Of a stretch of DNA of 64,000 nt, positions 63,688-64,000 are shown piece by piece. Every line of letters starts with the position of its first letter. Positions within the stretch are counted from its first letter, which is position 1. The stretch covers positions 1-64,000 of the forward strand of contig JAFTXD010000140.1 in assembly GCA_017461775.1 (NCBI GenBank), read 5' to 3'. Under the pieces are notes generated by a model. It ran no database searches. It saw only the letters and a program-made list of their open reading frames with translations, and was not told the origin of the DNA. A program made the position numbers and the translations under genes. This stretch comes from Lachnospiraceae bacterium. GTDB lineage: Bacteria > Bacillota > Clostridia > Lachnospirales > Lachnospiraceae.

Positions 63688-64000
63688 ATGGAAACTCTCA
63701 AGAAAATCGGAAAAGCTATTCTTTTTCCTCGTACAGCCATAGTGGTCATTGTGGTGCCTTTCGCCTTTTTCCTTTTAGGCTATGCTGCTCTTTTCCTGCC
63801 GGAGATGGGGATGGTTCACTATATCTCCTACGTAGCCTCCGCTTATGCTTTGACCATCTTTTGCTGTCGCATTCCTCAGATGGTGCATTTTTTCAAAAAG
63901 GTAAAAACAGAAAACCGGTACGTGGTAAGATACTTTTCTGATACCCACCTGCGAATAAATATATCCTTATATATTTCTCTGGCCATTAATACCGCTTACG
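63688..64000 (+). CDS. Membrane protein of unknown function (cut by window edge)
   Basis: The first 104 residues are seen; the frame is still open at the window end. GGAGG lies 5 bases before the ATG. A hydrophobic helix (TAIVVIVVPFAFFLLGYAAL) and a second (YISYVASAYALTIFCC) are visible, then a charged stretch KKVKTENRYVVRYFSD and the start of a third helix. I do not recognise the family. Position suggests co-expression with cardiolipin synthase. Confidence 0.75.
   Translation, partial: METLKKIGKAILFPRTAIVVIVVPFAFFLLGYAALFLPEMGMVHYISYVASAYALTIFCCRIPQMVHFFKKVKTENRYVVRYFSDTHLRINISLYISLAINTAY

Noticed and set aside
1..64000. CRISPR array, tRNA or rRNA genes, insertion sequence or prophage
   Set aside because: No regular direct repeats with spacers, no tRNA-like or rRNA-like sequences and no transposase or phage structural genes were seen on reading through.

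Overview
The window looks like a chromosomal segment of a gut-type Firmicute, most likely Lachnospiraceae. Reasons: AT-leaning base composition with Gram-positive ribosome binding sites (AGGAGG type), T-box leaders, a split transketolase, a FabK/FabT-type fatty acid synthesis cluster, the holB-yaaR-ricT-rsmI neighbourhood, a DUF6472 small protein and several plant-glycan enzymes. The genus cannot be fixed from the sequence. I see no rRNA, tRNA, CRISPR array, insertion sequence or prophage.

Layout. 1-2.6 kb: the 5' end of a sugar-ABC ATPase, a DUF624 membrane protein, a GNAT acetyltransferase and an alpha/beta hydrolase. 2.7-6.5 kb: rpe, a PAP2 phosphatase, then a T-box leader and metG. 6.5-13.4 kb: araR-araA-araB-araD followed by a two-gene transketolase, a complete route from L-arabinose into the pentose phosphate pathway. 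13.5-17.4 kb: a DUF885 lipoprotein, a FabT-like regulator coupled to a small Mrr-like nuclease, an AEC transporter and a 36-residue membrane peptide. 17.5-26.3 kb: the fatty acid synthesis operon acpP-fabK-fabD-fabG-fabF-fabZ-second nitronate-monooxygenase-like gene-fabH-carboxyltransferase, with candidate FabT boxes upstream of acpP and of the carboxyltransferase. 26.3-31 kb: accessory genes, including an Xre/zinc-ribbon membrane protein, a frameshifted DUF3800 gene behind a structured RNA, and a CPBP protease. 31-35.5 kb: GH31 plus GH74, a probable xyloglucan-oligosaccharide pair. 35.6-38 kb: a T-box leader with no aminoacyl-tRNA synthetase behind it, then a methyltransferase, a small unknown and a deaminase. 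38.5-46.8 kb: housekeeping genes on the minus strand (lrgB, lrgA, DUF6472, rsmI, a TrmN6-like methyltransferase, ricT, holB, yaaR, a gmk-like kinase, pyk, an HD protein). 47-50.5 kb: a heterodimeric ABC exporter. 51-53.6 kb: a PD-(D/E)XK nuclease fusion and an ATC-hydrolase-like protein. 53.8-60.6 kb: a TetR-controlled galactoside operon (GH2, GPH transporter, GH36). 60.7-64 kb: a chemoreceptor-like protein, cardiolipin synthase and a truncated membrane protein.

The most unusual signal is a family of long hairpin elements. Three copies (4749-4979, 19187-19328, 23113-23256) share a capped core but have different arms. Each lies in the same orientation, 17-49 bases upstream of a start codon (metG, the carboxyltransferase, fabF). 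Base changes in the core are compensatory, and mismatches in the arms are mostly G-U compatible only on the gene-sense strand. This points to a selected RNA structure rather than inert repeat DNA. Other long hairpins with different cores lie at 2608-2746, 35921-36176, 38018-38145 and 38253-38523, and a cluster of smaller hairpins at 50569-50782.
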